Source: Algoriphagus terrigena DSM 22685
Lineage (GTDB): Bacteria > Bacteroidota > Bacteroidia > Cytophagales > Cyclobacteriaceae
DNA: 64,000 nucleotides
Direction of reading: 5' to 3'
NCBI RefSeq assembly: GCF_000429445.1
Contig: NZ_AUBW01000013.1
Coordinates: 1-64,000, forward strand
The translations under genes and the position numbers were made by a program. The notes beneath the pieces were generated by a model. That model searched no databases, had not been told where the DNA came from, and saw nothing but the letters and a program-made list of their open reading frames with translations. Shown here one piece after another: positions 8,583 to 17,167 of the stretch (its first letter is position 1; each line of letters opens with the position of its first letter).

Positions 8583-9482
8583 CTATTGAATCAGCCTGGA
8601 TTTACCATTGACCTTGTTCTGATATCTCAGGTTGCCGGAGGCCCAGGCCATGCATCCCCCAACCAGATGAAGGAGACTGGATACCCACTTGCCACAGCTC
8701 TCCGAGTTTTGGGAAAGCATCGCCGCCAACTCAAAGATTTTAAGCCGGAGCGAATTGAGCTCTTCGGCTACCCAGGGCAAGACATCCTTCTCCGTAGTAA
8801 GCTGTAGAAGGCGCACCTCATTGTGAAAGTCATTCAGATCATGTTCCTTTTCCAGGGAGTCCAGATCATTGGACAGGCAGATAAACCGCGCAATATCCAT
8901 CTCCAGATAGAGGGTCATGCAGGATTCATCAAACTGAGCCGGACGCAATAACTGTATTGCCAGATAGACGCCAGATGAATAGGGCCTGGAAATCCGGTAT
9001 TCCGAAAGACTGGGAATCTTGCCTTCCGACTTGTTCTTCACTTCCCACTGCAATCCGCTGATATAGACCTCCCAAGCCTCCTCCCACTCAGATTCATCGA
9101 GTGTATCAATGATCCGATTTCCAATATCCTGATGAAGGGAAGACAGCTGCTTCCCAAGCCGCTCTGTCCGGGTGAGTTCTCCAAACTCAGCGTCTGTAGG
9201 ACAGGATAGTTTCTCCAGATAGGAGATCTTATCAACGTCCAGCTCTACATCCAGCAGGTCGTCCAATAAGAAGAGGCAGAGAAAAAACTTCATGACCGGT
9301 GCCAGCTTGTCAGATGGAAGGCTGGGGAAAAGAAATCCGGGAAAGCTGTTGATCCGCTGCAGTCTGCACCGCTCCAGTTCGGCCACTTCTTCAAAGAGCC
9401 CGGCATTCCATGCCCAGCGCAAGATCTCTGGTTCGAGGGCAAGGCAATGGGGGTTAAAGGCGGAAGGAAACTGATTATTCAT
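8583..9482 (-). CDS. Class I terpene synthase
   Basis: The 299-residue product carries the signatures of bacterial class I terpene cyclases. An aspartate-rich motif DDLLD sits near residues 74-78 inside FLLDDLLDVELD. An NSE motif NDLDSLEKE (about 205-213) fits the consensus N-D-x-x-S-x-x-x-E exactly. YRISRPYSSG (about 162-171) supplies a candidate pyrophosphate-sensor Arg, and there is a C-terminal RY pair (LRYQN, about 286-287). It should ionise a prenyl diphosphate with Mg2+ and cyclise it; chain length and product cannot be read from the sequence. I start it at the ATG at 9482, which overlaps the Crp-like gene by 8 bp; a GTG lies one codon upstream. The length is somewhat short compared with typical 310-350-residue cyclases. 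No prenyltransferase or tailoring enzyme lies nearby. Confidence 0.85.
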   Translation of the reverse strand: MNNQFPSAFNPHCLALEPEILRWAWNAGLFEEVAELERCRLQRINSFPGFLFPSLPSDKLAPVMKFFLCLFLLDDLLDVELDVDKISYLEKLSCPTDAEFGELTRTERLGKQLSSLHQDIGNRIIDTLDESEWEEAWEVYISGLQWEVKNKSEGKIPSLSEYRISRPYSSGVYLAIQLLRPAQFDESCMTLYLEMDIARFICLSNDLDSLEKEHDLNDFHNEVRLLQLTTEKDVLPWVAEELNSLRLKIFELAAMLSQNSESCGKWVSSLLHLVGGCMAWASGNLRYQNKVNGKSRLIQ

Positions 9483-10071
9483 CACTCAAGTTTTTAAAGA
9501 TTTGACTTTTGTGCCGTTCTACAGAACTGAGACTGATGCTGAAAAAATCAGCCAGTTCCTGATTTTTGATGTGCTGCTGAATTCTCGGGAATATTTCGAT
9601 CAGCTTCGGATAGCCTTCGGTGAACTTTAGATTCTTAATCTTCAACTGATGGATGTGGCGCTCTCTGATCCTTATGTTTACCTCATGTGCCAACTCGATG
9701 AATCCTGGACTTTGCGTCAATAGCAGTTGCTCTGATTCCTCCGTGAATTCAAAGAGGTAGGTGGGCGATAGGGTTTTGATGATTGCCCCACTTGCCTGTT
9801 CTTTCTTAAATGACTCGGGATCAAATGCCGTGTCCGTTGGCCCGAAGATCAGATGCAACTTGTCGCGGGTATCCTCCACCTCATACAAACCGACAAATCC
9901 CTCACAGATGTACCTGCTTCGGTCGTCTATCTTATCGCGCTGCTTTAAGATGTGATTTCGGGGTAGTTTTCGAAAGATCAGTTTCCGAAAAACCGGGAGA
10001 TAATCCTCTTCCGGGATTCTCTTAATGGTGTTGTAGTCCTCCATTAATTTTTTCTGGTACAGTTTTTCCAT
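9475..10071 (-). CDS. Crp/Fnr-type cyclic-nucleotide-binding-domain regulator
   Basis: The 198-residue protein has the Crp/Fnr order. A beta-roll sensor domain covers about residues 25-115 (LPRNHILKQRDKI, YICEGFVGLYEVED, IKTLSPTYLFEF). A long linking helix follows (FIELAHEVNIRIRERHIHQLKIKNL), then a C-terminal HTH, about 165-195 (NQELADFFSISLSSVERHKSQIFK). The canonical cAMP-binding RxS phosphate cassette is not obvious, so the ligand is unknown. Its stop codon overlaps the terpene synthase start, indicating translational coupling, and it is probably a local regulator. Crp-like cyclic-nucleotide-binding proteins next to terpene synthases are known from actinobacterial 2-methylisoborneol loci, which makes the pairing notable here. 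Confidence 0.85.
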   Translation of the reverse strand: MEKLYQKKLMEDYNTIKRIPEEDYLPVFRKLIFRKLPRNHILKQRDKIDDRSRYICEGFVGLYEVEDTRDKLHLIFGPTDTAFDPESFKKEQASGAIIKTLSPTYLFEFTEESEQLLLTQSPGFIELAHEVNIRIRERHIHQLKIKNLKFTEGYPKLIEIFPRIQQHIKNQELADFFSISLSSVERHKSQIFKNLSDE

Positions 10072-10172
10072 AGGGTAAAATTTGAATAGGTTCCAATTAA
10101 AATGACTCGAAAAAGTAGGAATCTATGGATCGAATAGCGGGTAGTTCAACTAAACACCCAATGTTAAATTAT

Positions 10173-10201
10173 TTGAGTTTTTTAAAAAAACAAAAACTCA
10201 A
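10173..10201. promoter_or_regulatory. Inverted repeat upstream of the Crp-like gene
   Basis: TTGAGTTTTT and AAAAACTCAA form a ten-base inverted repeat about 100 bp upstream of the Crp-like start codon. It could be an operator or part of the promoter region. It also resembles a bidirectional terminator stem, but nothing is obviously transcribed into it. Confidence 0.4.
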
Positions 10202-10511
10202 GTAGGTATTTTCCAAGACATTAGGAAAAAACCTTCATTTGAAGGTGTTTTTAAGCGTCTTTAGTTAACGAAGAGGACGAAAAACTTCTCCCGCAGGAAA
10301 AAATGCAACTATAAAAAATGGCGTGTTAATCAATGTTTTAGCTACCGGGCTGATAGGGTGACAGTGCAGTGCTTCGGTGCATGAAATCCGTCTGTCAGGT
10401 TTCTTACCGGTAGCCAAATTGTATGGTAGTTCACCTCGACTTTCCAAGCGGACAAGCTGCCCGGGATCCGCTGGTTTATTTTAGGGGAAGGTAGGTCAAG
10501 GCCTTAGATCC

Positions 10512-10795
10512 GAAGGGTCAAAACAATTCATACCCCCCGGTAGAGCCGGGGTAAAGTCATCGCAGTATAAATGGGATCCACGAAGGGGCGATAGGTTGGA
10601 GTTTCACCCTTTCAGGGCTCAAAGGAAGGATATTCAACGGCTACCTGCACTTCGTACAGGGTCATGAATGGTTGGGCTCCTTCGCAGCTGCAAAGAAGAC
10701 AATTGGCGGTTCGATGGAATTTTTTGAATTGAAAATCCCGCAAAAGACGGTTCGCCCTGGAAATGCCCCTAAATGAGGGGATGCTTTTTATTCTA
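10512..10795 (+). repeat. GC-rich interspersed element between terpene and MauE loci
   Basis: A CCCCGG/CCGGGG hairpin (10535-10551) follows GAAGGGTCAAAACAATTCA, a pattern like a diverged family A core. It is followed by CACCCTTTCAGGGCTCAAAGG and a short CCCCT/AGGGG stem with a T run (about 10765-10795). No credible protein is encoded. The rest of the 10072-10812 spacer (10202-10511) holds nothing I recognise. Confidence 0.45.
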
Positions 10796-10812
10796 CTGTG
10801 CTACATTTCAAC

Positions 10813-11292
10813 ATGTTAACTCCCAAACACATGGAACAGCACCTTGAAACCCCACTCAAAAAGTCGGTCGCAAGCGGGATCACAGAGGTGTGCGCTTTAC
10901 TTCTCGCATTTCTATTTGCCTACACGGGGATTGTCAAGCTATACGATTGGCAGGAAACGAGGCTGGCGATGTACAACCAGGTGATCCCGGATTGGTCGCA
11001 GGAGCTGTTGCTTTATGGAATTCCGGTGATGGAGCTGCTGCTGGCGGTCTTGCTCTTGGTGCCCAGGTTTCGGAGGATGGGTTTTGTCATCAGCGTGATT
11101 CTTATGGGATCATTTACGGCCTATGTGGCTTGGGTATGGCTAGGCTTGGCAGGACGGACACCCTGCTCCTGTGGGGGAATAATTTCTTCCCTGACTTGGG
11201 GACAGCACCTGATTTTCAATCTGGTGTTTTTGGGAATTTCGATTGTGGGGGTATGGATGGAGAGGAAAGAGCGAATGCTGGATGACCGGTGA
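10813..11292 (+). CDS. MauE/DoxX-like membrane protein
   Basis: From the ATG at 10813 the product has 159 residues; a GTG five codons upstream and an ATG six codons downstream are alternatives. Four membrane segments are visible, at about 26-46, 69-88, 95-117 and 128-149. A CSCGG motif follows the third (GRTPCSCGGI), which is typical of the MauE branch of the DoxX-like superfamily. MauE-type proteins are linked to disulfide or electron transfer to periplasmic thioredoxin-like partners. In this window a TlpA-like protein lies in the convergent operon. In Bacteroidota such genes are often seen with DUF6520 peptides and TlpA proteins, which matches the neighbourhood. Confidence 0.75.
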   Translation: MLTPKHMEQHLETPLKKSVASGITEVCALLLAFLFAYTGIVKLYDWQETRLAMYNQVIPDWSQELLLYGIPVMELLLAVLLLVPRFRRMGFVISVILMGSFTAYVAWVWLGLAGRTPCSCGGIISSLTWGQHLIFNLVFLGISIVGVWMERKERMLDDR

Positions 11293-11528
11293 CGGGTGCG
11301 GGAGATTAAAGTTTAAAGTTTAAAATGAAGAGTTTAAAAAGGAGGAGTTCCAGCGCTGTTCCCAAGTTGTCGCGTTGTCCGCGGTGCTGTCGGAGCACTT
11401 CACAACTATTGAAGAACGGACTCTGAAGCGACAGTCCCGATGAACAGAGTGATTTCGGGAGAGTCCAACTGTGAATAGCAGTGGGTAGGGCCGAACATTG
11501 ATAGCTATAGGTGAGGTAGAAGAGCAAC

Positions 11529-11660
11529 GAAAAGTGCCATAGGCACGGCCGATATCATAGCCTGGGGTTTTTAACCTTGGGATTTGAAAAGCTGGCTATT
11601 TCCCAGCGATGGCCCAGAATGTTCGGTTAGAAAATGGTGCCAATTGCCAGCGCAATGGAA
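11529..11660 (+). repeat. Family B segment joined to a family A tail
   Basis: AAGTGCCATAGGCACGG and TAGCCTGGGGTTTTTAACC (family B) are followed by CCCAGCGATGGCCCAG and the GCCAGCGCAATGGAAA tail found in family A copies at 629 and 6045. The hairpin core of family A is missing, so the two ends have been joined. The whole 11293-12174 spacer is built of repeats like these. Confidence 0.6.
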
Positions 11661-11775
11661 ATGATAAGTTAAAATGAATACCCGGCGGGTGGTTGACAAA
11701 AAAGCTCAAGGGATATAGTGGGTAGTTGGCAGTTGATGCCGAGGGACTGAGATGGTGGTTGCTGCAAACCTCCCC

Positions 11776-11910
11776 TGCAGCCTGGCCCCTCGCTAAAACA
11801 GTCCACCGGACTGTTTCTTAACGCTCGGTCCTCCCCCACCCCCTTTGATAAACATTCATGTTCCTTCCGGATATGAGTATTCAAGGGGGAGTTGCGGCGG
11901 AATGAATTGA
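11776..11910 (+). repeat. Hairpin repeat, family C copy 2
   Basis: CCTGCAGCCTGGCCCC and CGCTAAA lead into AACAGTCC-ACC-GGACTGTT (11797-11815), followed by TTAACGCTCGGTC. The extension CCCCCTTTGA...CAAGGGGGAGTTGCGGCGG forms a second, wider inverted repeat and matches copy 1 at 6096-6230. Confidence 0.75.
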
Positions 11911-11916
11911 TTGACG

Positions 11917-12100
11917 GAACGTGCCGTAGGTACGCCAGATGGGTAGCCTGGGGTTTTAACCCCAGGTAAAATGGATAAGACATCCCAACCTCGGCGCAGG
12001 GATATCGTGGGTAGCTGACGATTGATGCCGAGGAGGTGTTGAAAATTTGTCAGAAGTGAGTCCAGCACCGATACGTATCGGTGGAGAAGCAGGACAACAG
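11917..12100 (+). repeat. Family B with CTCGGC hairpin and an 18-base palindrome
   Basis: CGTGCCGTAGGTACG and GTAGCCTGGGGTTTT lead to a CCTCGGC...GCCGAGG hairpin (about 11986-12034). Then comes the perfect palindrome CACCGATACGTATCGGTG (about 12065-12082), flanked by GTCC and GGAC. The same flanked palindrome, with one base changed, opens family A copy 1 near position 449. Confidence 0.65.
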
Positions 12101-12174
12101 AAAAAATAATGTATTGCAAACGTCATCGCCAGCAAGGTGCTGGGAGCAGGTAATCTTATTCGGAAAAAAAAGAC

Positions 12175-12328
12175 AACACGGTCCGTGAAGCCACCAGGTG
12201 GTTGCCGGACAACAGCAGGGGGAACTAACCTGGGACGCGCAACCCGGGTTAAATCCGGCCGCCCCTCTCGGAAGGCGTGCAGGCCAAAGCGACCGGAGAT
12301 CAAATGTTACATTTAACCAATTAAAATT
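12175..12328 (+). other. Structured 5' leader of the DUF6520 gene
   Basis: The 150 bp before the start codon hold several potential stems: GTCCG...CGGAC enclosing GCCACCAGGTGGT, an AACCCGGGTT palindrome, and CCGG...CCGG arms near 12258-12298. The sequence is far more GC-rich than the peptide gene. It could be an RNA leader or another repeat copy (ACGCGCAACCCGGG resembles family A). It does not match a riboswitch class that I can name. Confidence 0.4.
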
Positions 12329-12586
12329 ATGCAAAAGTCAGTATTAAACCTCCTTCGCGGAGGTGTATTTGCCTTGGCTGCGGTAGCCGCATTTGCGTTT
12401 ACCCAGCCTCAAAACTTCTCGACTACCTACGCTACACCCAATGGCGGAATAACCTGGGTGGAAGCGGATGATTTGGTGATCGAGGAGGACTATGATTGTG
12501 TGCCCGGAAATGAGGCCTGTACCTACAGTCAGCCTTCCATGGAGCATCCGATCGGTCCGACCAATAGGAAGTTTGTAGTCCTGTAA
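12329..12586 (+). CDS. DUF6520 family small secreted protein
   Basis: This 85-residue protein has a hydrophobic N-terminal segment (GGVFALAAVAAFAFTQP, about residues 11-27) that should act as a signal peptide. A short mature part contains YDCVPGNEACTYSQPS. The paired cysteines in the DCxxxxxxC-T-Y context and the small size match DUF6520, a Bacteroidota family of secreted peptides that is commonly next to MauE-like and TlpA-like genes. The function is unknown; the two cysteines could be substrates of the local redox proteins. A strong terminator follows directly. Confidence 0.8.
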   Translation: MQKSVLNLLRGGVFALAAVAAFAFTQPQNFSTTYATPNGGITWVEADDLVIEEDYDCVPGNEACTYSQPSMEHPIGPTNRKFVVL

Positions 12587-12597
12587 GACTGCAATTT

Positions 12598-12629
12598 GGG
12601 GTAAGGATCTCCCTTACCCCTCATTTTTT
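12598..12629 (+). terminator. Rho-independent terminator
   Basis: A perfect nine-base stem GGGGTAAGG / CCTTACCCC with a five-base loop is followed by TCATTTTTT. It ends the DUF6520 transcript and abuts the stop codon of the convergent SusD-like gene. Confidence 0.9.
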
Positions 12630-13948
12630 CAATAAAAGGATAATTCTCTCGCCGGAATCGGTAGCACATACTTTTCGGAGTCGGGGGTCAAGTCGTACCT
12701 GTTCCCATCAAATTCACGGGACAAAGTGACTTGAAACCGCTCGTCTTTGTTCAACCTTCTCAAGTCCGACCACCTGAGGCCTCTAAAGGGAAGTTCCTTC
12801 CTGCGCTCTTCCAAGATGAGCTGCAAAGCCTGGAATTCATCGGCAAAGTCGATTCCCTCCCAACCACTTTTCATTCTATTTCTAAGCAGAAAGTTGATCG
12901 CTTCGCTCCCTTCCTCCAGCTGCCCCGACCGAACGGATGCCTCAGCATAGATCAAATAGGCCTCATTTATTGACAATCCGCCGAATAAGGGCCTTCCACT
13001 CAGGTAGCTGCCCCTGAAATTCACAAAGCCACTGGGTCTGGTCACAAAGAACAGGGCCTTTCTAAGGTCATCCTCTGAATACAGATCCAACAATTCTGCT
13101 GCCATCTGAAATGCAGACTGAGAACTAAAGTAACTCGTTCCGCCAATTCTTGCGAGCCATATAATCTCCGAATTGAAGGAAGGAATCGGATAAGTGGCGG
13201 AAGGCTTCAATTCTTTGAAATTCATTAATTCCCCTCCCAGACGAATCGTCTCCTCAGCCGCTTCTTTAGCCGGTCCATATTCCTCCCAATCCAAGTACAC
13301 CCTGGCCATCAAGGCAAATGCAGCCTGCTTGGAAGGCCTCGAAAGATAAGCCGGACGCTCAGGCAGCAATTCAGCAGCCTGGATCAGATCATTCCTGATC
13401 AGATCCCTGATTTCCTCCCGGTCCGCCAGCTCCGGCTTGAGGACCATGGCCGTCGAATTTCTGACTGGAATCCTAATATTCAGTCCGCTTTCCTCCAGAT
13501 TGGGGCCTTCCAGAAACAGGGTGCTGAGATTGAAATAGGCATGCGCCCGATAAAACAGGGCCGTGCCCTCCAGCTCTTTTGATTTGGAACCTACATCCCC
13601 GATCGACTCCAAGCCCTCCAAGGCGATATTTGCGATCTGAACCTGGTTGTAGCAGTCCCTCCAGTCAAAGACCAAATCATCGGGTTGGAGTGGATTTGGA
13701 CTCCACAGATAGAAGTTTTGGTGCAACAGCTCCATGGATGAGATCGCTGTTTCATCGGCAAAAAAATCGTCACCCTGCACTACAGAGAGCGTTGGGAAAT
13801 AATTTAAGCTTTCGGAATTGTCCAGCAAAGCTTCAACAGATTCCAAAGATTCCGGCGTATCGATCGCTTTATTCGGCTTGACATCCAAGTAAGACTCACA
13901 GCCTGCCAGCGCAATGACGATTATGCTCACAATGAGGTATTGTTTCAT
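12629..13948 (-). CDS. SusD/RagB-like outer-membrane nutrient-binding lipoprotein
   Basis: The 439-residue protein has a lipoprotein signal (ALAGC, Cys16) and the usual SusD start CESYLDVKPNKAIDTPES. Further family marks are an alpha-helical TPR-like body (GTALFYRAHAYFNLSTLF, KQAAFALMARVYLDWEEYGPA) and the C-terminal LILEERRKELPFRGLRWSDLRRL motif that closes the fold. It should cap the TonB-dependent SusC partner, which starts 17 bp upstream in the same operon, and help capture an oligomeric nutrient. The substrate cannot be inferred. It is shorter than many SusD proteins (about 500-600 residues). Confidence 0.95.
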   Translation of the reverse strand: MKQYLIVSIIVIALAGCESYLDVKPNKAIDTPESLESVEALLDNSESLNYFPTLSVVQGDDFFADETAISSMELLHQNFYLWSPNPLQPDDLVFDWRDCYNQVQIANIALEGLESIGDVGSKSKELEGTALFYRAHAYFNLSTLFLEGPNLEESGLNIRIPVRNSTAMVLKPELADREEIRDLIRNDLIQAAELLPERPAYLSRPSKQAAFALMARVYLDWEEYGPAKEAAEETIRLGGELMNFKELKPSATYPIPSFNSEIIWLARIGGTSYFSSQSAFQMAAELLDLYSEDDLRKALFFVTRPSGFVNFRGSYLSGRPLFGGLSINEAYLIYAEASVRSGQLEEGSEAINFLLRNRMKSGWEGIDFADEFQALQLILEERRKELPFRGLRWSDLRRLNKDERFQVTLSREFDGNRYDLTPDSEKYVLPIPARELSFY

Positions 13949-13965
13949 TTCTTCGAGATTTAGGA

Positions 13966-16900
13966 TTAGAAATTGACGCGGATACCGAAAGCGGCGGTCC
14001 GTAAGGGTCTCATACCGGGGTAATCCGGATCTTGGGTATCGCCTGTGGCTTTCCAGAGAATCCCCAGATTATTCAGGTAAGAAAACACCTCCATCCGCTG
14101 AAAGGGCAGCCTGGGGCTGTTGTCCTTGCTCCAGGTGTATCCCAACCGGATATCCTGAAACCGGATATGATCGCCTTTTTCTACCAGCAGGGATGACGAT
14201 TGGTAAAAGTTGTGCCTGAGGGTATTCAATGCTGCAGGCTGTGACGGGATCTGGGTTATCTGCTCGTCGCCGGGGCTCAGCCAACGATCCCCATAATCCG
14301 CATGTGAGATCTCCCCTCTGGAAAGCGCGGTATAATCCACTGATCTCCGGCGGTAATAATATCCCAGCCTGAAAGAAATATTCATCGACAGATTCCATCC
14401 TTTCCACTCCAGGGTATTTCTCAGCGATCCGAAGACCGTAGGCCTTGCTGATCCATGAAACTGGATGGTGTTTGGAGTGGCAGCAGAGATGATCCCCGCA
14501 TAATCCTCTGACAACTCCCCGTCCAAAAACCCAAGGGGATTCCCGGTATCAGGGTCCAAACCACCCCAAGGGTAGGAATACACCGCAAACAGGGGTCGGC
14601 CTTCCAGGGGAACCACATTTCCTGCCGCTCCCATGTACTGGCTGGCGGTCCTGGCTCCTTCAAACCGGATCACCTCATTCTTGAGCCCGCTCAGCAAGAG
14701 CTGACTGCTCCAACGGATCGGCTGGAGAATGTTGACCGAATTCAGTATCAGGTCAAATCCCCTGGTCTGTGTTTCCGAAAAATTCCCCCGGACGACGTAG
14801 ATGCCATTGGAGTCAGGAACCTCAGACTCTCCGATCAGGTCTTTTCCCCGCTTGGAGTAATACTCTAGGGTCCCTCCCAACCTTCCACTCCTGTTTTCAA
14901 AATCCAACCCGACATTGAAAATCCGAATCTTCTCCCATCTGAGTAAAGGATTGGGCGGATTGGTGATGTATGCACTGCGCAGACCTGACACGTAGGGATG
15001 ATAATTTTGATACAAGAGGGTAGTAAAAGCCGTGGTGGTCTTGTCCACATTCCCGTTGTATCCATAGCTCAGCCTTGCTTTGAGGTAAGGCATCCGCTCC
15101 CAGGAATAGAAATTTTCCTCGCTGATGGTCCAACCGATACCGGAGCTCCAAAGCGGAACTCCCCGCTGATTGGTCTCCACTCCAAAAAGATTGGACATGT
15201 CCTTCCTCGCACTTGCCGACACCGTGTATCTTCCCCTGTAGGTGTAAGCGGCATTGCCGAAATAGGAAACAAAGCGATCCACATTTCCCGTGTGGGAGCC
15301 CTGATATGGGATGGTCTGTAGATTGCCTGGATTTTGGTACTGGCGAAACTGGGTGATGAAGTCCACCGGTGTGCTCAGCCCCTTCTGGTCATCATAGCCA
15401 TAGTAGCCCATTTGATCCGAAACGGACTGGATGTCCCTGAGCTCCCAACCCGCTAAGGCATTCAACTCATGGTCCTTTTTTGAAAGGTTGTAGGTCAGGT
15501 TTGCCCTGAGGTTGTGACTGGATGACTGTGCTGTTCGATTGGTGAATCGGCTTCCCGCCGGGATGGGCAATTGCAGACCTCCGTCCTCCCTGATCTGGGT
15601 GAAGCTGTTGATCTGGTGCCTTACCGAGAAAAGATCCATGGACTCGATGTCCCGCAGTTCGGTAGCGTTACTCCAATATTGATAGAGAACCTGCGCCTTT
15701 AACCCGCGGGCCAGTTGATACGAGATCCCAAGATTTGCCCTCCAGTCTGTTGCCTGGGTCTGGTTGTCCCCTGCACCCAGTTCATTGAGCGGGATGAACC
15801 TCCAGTCCAGAAGATCGGAATCCAGCGTACTCTCCACAAACCTGGTGTTCAGCGAAGCCACGACAGGCATCGGATTTCCCTGAGAGTCTGTCAAGGCCTC
15901 ATAGGGGTACAGGTTGGGGACCTCAGTACGGGCATTCCGGCTGTATCGGGTAAGATACAGTCCGGTGGATAGATCCAGCCGGTCTTTGAGCAGCTTCCAG
16001 TCCTGTTTGGCATTCAGTGTCAGTCTGCCGTTGGAATTGGTCACCACCTCCTCCTGATTGGCATCGTAGCCTGCAGAGAAATTAAACCGGTAATCATCCC
16101 CGCCGCCGCTGACCTGCACCGCGTTTTGCAGGCGGATACTTGGCCGGTAATAGTATTGCCTCAATTCGCTTCTGGAGTCTTGGGCGGAATACTGTTGCAG
16201 TCTGCTCTCTGCCTCTTGGGCAGTAATCCTTCCTTCTCTGGCGGCAAGCAGGGTTTCTACCACTGGTGATACTGGCAACTGAGACACGTTGGTAATTCTG
16301 GCGTTGTAGTAGCCTGCTTCAAAGAGCCTTTGCTCCTGGCCCACAAAGTCGGATAGGTCCATCAGCGGCTGATAGAACAGATCCGGCTCCTCTCCTACGG
16401 TGACGTTTGACTGGAGCGAAACCTGAACCGGCTGCCGAAATCTTCCCGACTTGGTCGTGATCACAATCACTCCATTGCCTGCCTGGGCTCCCCAGATAGA
16501 GGCCGCTGCTGCGTCCTTCAATACGGTGACACTGGCCACGTCATTGGGATTGATGTTTTCGATGGGCCCCTCATAGGGGAGATTATCGATCACAATCAGG
16601 GGCTGGGTATTGGCAAACAGGGAGCTCCTCCCACGGATGCTGATCTGATCGTCAATAGCCCCCGCCCGGTTGAAGATCACGCCGGAGGTCACATCTTCCA
16701 AGCGGTCCAATACACTGGTGGAAACCCGTCTGTCGACCAACTCCTGATCGAGAAATGCGAAGGAGCCCGTGGCCCTTTCTTTGGGGATCTCCTGGTAACC
16801 GGTCGAGAGGACCACGACCTGTTCCAGTCCGATCTCTTCGGTCTGCAGCGAAATATCCAACCTGAGAATGCCTGATTGAATTTCTACCGTCTGACGGATC

Positions 16901-17166
16901 GTTTTAAATCCGATAAAACTGATGCTCAACTCATATTCTCCGGCTGGAAGATCAAGTGAAAATCTCCCGGCCTCGTCTGTAATCGCCGACATCTTGGGAT
17001 CGGCTACCAGGATCAGGGCTCCCGGGACGGGAGTTCCCGATTTCTCTTCGAGCACAGTTCCGGAGATTCCCGAACTGCTTTGCATTGCACTGACCGGTGT
17101 CAACCGGCCTAAAAGGATGAGCAGCACCGCCATGCACCCTAATTGGGATAAACAGTATTTTACCAT
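13966..17166 (-). CDS. SusC/RagA-family TonB-linked outer-membrane transporter
   Basis: The 1066-residue product has a signal peptide (about 1-27) and a CarboxypepD_reg-like domain (about 32-115, ISGTVLEEKSGTPVPGALIL). The plug domain follows (about 125-240) with the SusC hallmarks SIRGRSSLFANTQPLIVIDN and NPNDVASVTVLKDAAAASIW. A large beta-barrel ends in a hydrophobic strand (TAAFGIRVNF). It imports a substrate across the outer membrane with TonB energy. It lies between the TlpA-like gene (1 bp before its start) and the SusD gene, so the three form one operon transcribed TlpA-SusC-SusD. Confidence 0.97.
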   Translation of the reverse strand: MVKYCLSQLGCMAVLLILLGRLTPVSAMQSSSGISGTVLEEKSGTPVPGALILVADPKMSAITDEAGRFSLDLPAGEYELSISFIGFKTIRQTVEIQSGILRLDISLQTEEIGLEQVVVLSTGYQEIPKERATGSFAFLDQELVDRRVSTSVLDRLEDVTSGVIFNRAGAIDDQISIRGRSSLFANTQPLIVIDNLPYEGPIENINPNDVASVTVLKDAAAASIWGAQAGNGVIVITTKSGRFRQPVQVSLQSNVTVGEEPDLFYQPLMDLSDFVGQEQRLFEAGYYNARITNVSQLPVSPVVETLLAAREGRITAQEAESRLQQYSAQDSRSELRQYYYRPSIRLQNAVQVSGGGDDYRFNFSAGYDANQEEVVTNSNGRLTLNAKQDWKLLKDRLDLSTGLYLTRYSRNARTEVPNLYPYEALTDSQGNPMPVVASLNTRFVESTLDSDLLDWRFIPLNELGAGDNQTQATDWRANLGISYQLARGLKAQVLYQYWSNATELRDIESMDLFSVRHQINSFTQIREDGGLQLPIPAGSRFTNRTAQSSSHNLRANLTYNLSKKDHELNALAGWELRDIQSVSDQMGYYGYDDQKGLSTPVDFITQFRQYQNPGNLQTIPYQGSHTGNVDRFVSYFGNAAYTYRGRYTVSASARKDMSNLFGVETNQRGVPLWSSGIGWTISEENFYSWERMPYLKARLSYGYNGNVDKTTTAFTTLLYQNYHPYVSGLRSAYITNPPNPLLRWEKIRIFNVGLDFENRSGRLGGTLEYYSKRGKDLIGESEVPDSNGIYVVRGNFSETQTRGFDLILNSVNILQPIRWSSQLLLSGLKNEVIRFEGARTASQYMGAAGNVVPLEGRPLFAVYSYPWGGLDPDTGNPLGFLDGELSEDYAGIISAATPNTIQFHGSARPTVFGSLRNTLEWKGWNLSMNISFRLGYYYRRRSVDYTALSRGEISHADYGDRWLSPGDEQITQIPSQPAALNTLRHNFYQSSSLLVEKGDHIRFQDIRLGYTWSKDNSPRLPFQRMEVFSYLNNLGILWKATGDTQDPDYPGMRPLRTAAFGIRVNF

Positions 17167-17167
17167 A

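Noticed and set aside
10265..10447. A 60-codon minus-strand frame upstream of the repeat at 10.5 kb
   Set aside because: No recognisable domain, no suitable context, and the composition looks like non-coding spacer.
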